Assembly: GCA_049999805.1 (NCBI GenBank)
Contig: JBNGIO010003618.1
Span: 1 to 34,316, forward strand
Direction: 5' to 3'
Length of the DNA stretch: 34,316 nt
Origin: Folioceros fuciformis
Lineage: Eukaryota > Anthocerotophyta > Anthocerotopsida > Anthocerotales
Shown one piece after another: positions 32,317 to 34,316 of the stretch. Within the stretch, counting starts at the first letter, position 1; every line of letters starts with the position of its first letter. The notes beneath the pieces are model-generated. The model made no database searches. It worked only from the letters and a program-made list of their open reading frames with translations, and was not told where the DNA came from. A program made the translations under genes and the position numbers.

Positions 32317-34160
32317 CTATTGATCCCATGAGAGGGCTCTATCCTGCAAGTTGCACAGCATTGACTCACCGAACTTCTTTTCCTTCCTTGCTCTTGCACC
32401 TTTGTGGGTCTTACGGCTCGGAGTCTGATTAGGTCTCCTTGAGAGTTCTAGTCCTGTGACTCCTGCACATAAACGCTGCGCTTGTGCGAGACTTGACCCC
32501 AGCAGCTTAGTGTTGCTTGGGTCTGCCTCCGACGGTGAGGAAGGGGTAATCTTGAGCACCCCTATAGATCCTCGGCCTAAATCACTAAGCACCTGCCCTC
32601 CTGCCAACCTGTTGCTTGAGTCTCCCGAGGGTCTTAGTTGAGGAATGGTTTCACCTTGCACCGCTTTTGCACCTGCCGACATCCTCTATTCGAGTATAGT
32701 GTCTAAACTGATCATCGAGTCACCCTTCGACTGCTCCTGCGGACCCGGAACTCCTTGCGTACCAGAATGCTGGGAGACCACCTCTTTTCAAGTCTCGACA
32801 TCCATTGGCACCACACCGTCCTCCTCCATGTCCTCCTTCCATCTGAGCTCCCACTCCCCTGGCAACTTAATTGTGATCGGCGAGGAGAGCAGTCCAAAGA
32901 ATTCAAGGTGAGCTTTAATCACAGCTCTGGTAGCAAGTGTTACCCTGCCTCTTCCGAATTTTGCATCTCTAACAAAGGCAAGCATCTTTGACTCCCCCAG
33001 CCACTGTGACTTGGTGGCGTTCGGGATCCGACTCTCCCTCCCCAATTCAAGCAACGTGTTGAAATAAAGAATCGCCGAGGATCCTTCAATACGATGACAG
33101 ACTACGTTGAACCTCGCCTCCTTTGAAAACTTGCTTGCACAATCTTCCCCCACACCTAGACCCTCTTGAATAACGCTCCTAGCCCTCCTCCTGACAGTCT
33201 CCACAATAGGGCCATTCGGACGCCATCTGTGGCTCCTAGCTAAAGAGAGCGAGTAGGCAGCGAATGCATCTCCTCCCCTTTCGGCATCCCGTAGTAAAAG
33301 GTGCTCTCCACCTTCTTCTGCATGATTACACAGAGTTTCATCTCAGTGATGGTAGTGCCGGCAAGACTCGGGAAGACATCTTCTTGAATTCGGCGAGCCC
33401 ATCGTTGCGTTGCCAAGTTCCCTCTCCAAGGCTTTCTCTAGACACCTTGAAACCCCGGTAAGAGTTCAGGCTGGAACTTCTCAGGCCTGACATTCCTTCC
33501 TTCTGGATCTGAGCGGAGCGGACACTCTAGCTTAAGGTGGTTAGCAAGGCCACAGATTCCACACCTTATAGGGAGACCTGGGTAGTCGAAGAGCTGCGTA
33601 TAGCTCTTTGAAGAGTCTACCAGATCTCGCACCACCACCCCAGCGGGCAAGGCATTGAGGTTGTCAACCCTTACACTGAATCGGAGAGGCTTGCTTCTGT
33701 CGAAAAAACGGGAGTCCACCTGTGGGACCTCAACCACCCTTTCGATTGTTTCCAGCATTTTGTCGATCAATGGAATAAGCTGTACCGGTAGGGCGAGCAG
33801 CCGCACCCAAATGAAGTGCCTCTTGATCTGGGAGTGCATGATTGTGCTTCTTGGAGACCACCCCTCGACCATCACCAGGGTTGAGCCTCTGAAGGGCAGC
33901 GTTGTTTGCAGGAGTGCAAGAGCGCCAGCTGCTTCATCACACTTAACTTGAAAGGAGCCATCCTCTTTTAGGAAGACGTAAGCGAGGGGACATCCCGTGA
34001 CCTGGGTTACCCAATCCTCCAACTCGCCTACTGAAGGCGGCCCTCTGACAAAAAGCCTTCCCACCACCGAGCTACTTGATAGCCTAAACTCCTCCTCTTG
34101 GAAGTATCGTTCCTCGGTCAAGAGGTTTGCGAAAGGGCCAAGTTGGATGCCATTTCCCAC
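32317..34160 (-). mobile_element. Remnant of a LINE-type non-LTR retrotransposon (ORF1 region)
   Basis: Three successive minus-strand open segments (34160-33438, 33204-32788, 32682-32317) look like pieces of one ORF1. The first carries the DUF4283-like domain and zinc knuckle. The middle is a 138-codon globular-looking segment. The last is Ser/Pro-rich and ends in a basic stretch with RKTHKGARARKEKKFGE, as ORF1 tails often do. The first segment is in a different frame from the other two, and stops separate all three, so the element is dead here. The 5' end would lie at or beyond the right window edge. No target-site duplication or poly(A) end is visible. Confidence 0.55.
33438..34160 (-). pseudogene. 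DUF4283-like / CX2CX4HX4C zinc-knuckle retroelement protein, broken
   Basis: The frame reads 240 codons, with a DUF4283-like region (VVGRLFVRG, then LPFRGSTLVMVEGWSP, HFIWVRLLALPVQL) and a zinc knuckle CGICGLANHLKLEC that fits C-X2-C-X4-H-X4-C. This pair is typical of ORF1 in plant LINE-type elements, where it acts as an RNA-binding, gag-like protein. There is no ATG start. The frame follows an in-frame TGA five codons upstream, and the nearest internal Met is deep in the domain. The downstream part continues only after a frameshift. It is therefore called a pseudogene. A domesticated single-copy gene is unlikely. Confidence 0.7.
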
Positions 34161-34316
34161 ATTCGTCGGGGCTCAGGCAGGATATGTACTTGCGCCCTCG
34201 TTTGACCTCTCACGAGCGGTTTCCTTCCCGAGATTCCGTACCTGAGCCTCGTTCTCACGCACTGCTTTCTTCCGCCTAAGCTCATCCGAGTTAGTTGCTT
34301 ACGCTCCCTTATTAGG

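Noticed and set aside
1-34316. CRISPR arrays, operons and other prokaryotic systems
   Set aside because: Spliced genes, plant-specific families and long spacers show a plant nuclear genome; no regular spacer-repeat array is present.

Overview
This is a piece of a land-plant nuclear genome. The evidence is spliced genes with GT-AG introns, a plant-only RR-TZF zinc-finger protein, a CYP98A-type P450 (a land-plant phenylpropanoid family), a RUP-type UV-B signalling repressor and a plant-type small subunit of serine palmitoyltransferase. Introns are short (about 66-185 bp) and coding exons are GC-rich, while some spacers are strongly AT-rich. This suggests a compact-gene seedless plant (bryophyte or lycophyte), but the species cannot be fixed from the sequence. 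A run of exactly 100 N (3247-3346) marks an assembly gap.

Layout, left to right. 149-2161 (+): intronless RR-TZF protein with a five-codon uORF. 2162-4600: 3' flank, gap and gene-poor spacer. 4600-6320: AT-rich block with two in-frame-length tandem repeats. 6547-6987 (+): a hidden small gene with the signature of plant ssSPT. 6988-10530: no recognisable gene. 10532-12383 (+): six-exon solanesyl/polyprenyl diphosphate synthase. 13662-16993 (-): eleven-exon XPD/UVH6 helicase, reconstructed completely (754 aa). 18414-19625 (-): RUP-like WD40 protein (403 aa). 19626-22020: microsatellite-rich RUP upstream region. 22021-23852, possibly to 24388 (-): at least nine-exon gene for a conserved, probably plastid, protein of unknown function. 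24849-26445 (+): two-exon CYP98A (505 aa). 26973-28802 (-): intronless PRP17/CDC40 splicing factor (609 aa). 29200-32316: AT-rich, no gene. 32317-34160 (-): broken LINE-type ORF1 (DUF4283-like region plus zinc knuckle).

The genes are individually transcribed and serve housekeeping or stress roles: mRNA decay, sphingolipid synthesis, prenylquinone side chains, TFIIH/nucleotide excision repair, UV-B signalling, phenylpropanoid hydroxylation and splicing. Three neighbours (XPD, RUP, CYP98A) belong to UV biology. This is noted as a testable coincidence, not claimed as a cluster. I see no clear new enzymatic system. The most useful new items are the ssSPT-like gene, the multi-exon unknown gene, and the concentration of pentanucleotide repeat arrays upstream of RUP and the prenyl synthase. 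All splice sites were placed by reading frame, GT-AG rule and recalled family similarity; none was tested with transcripts.
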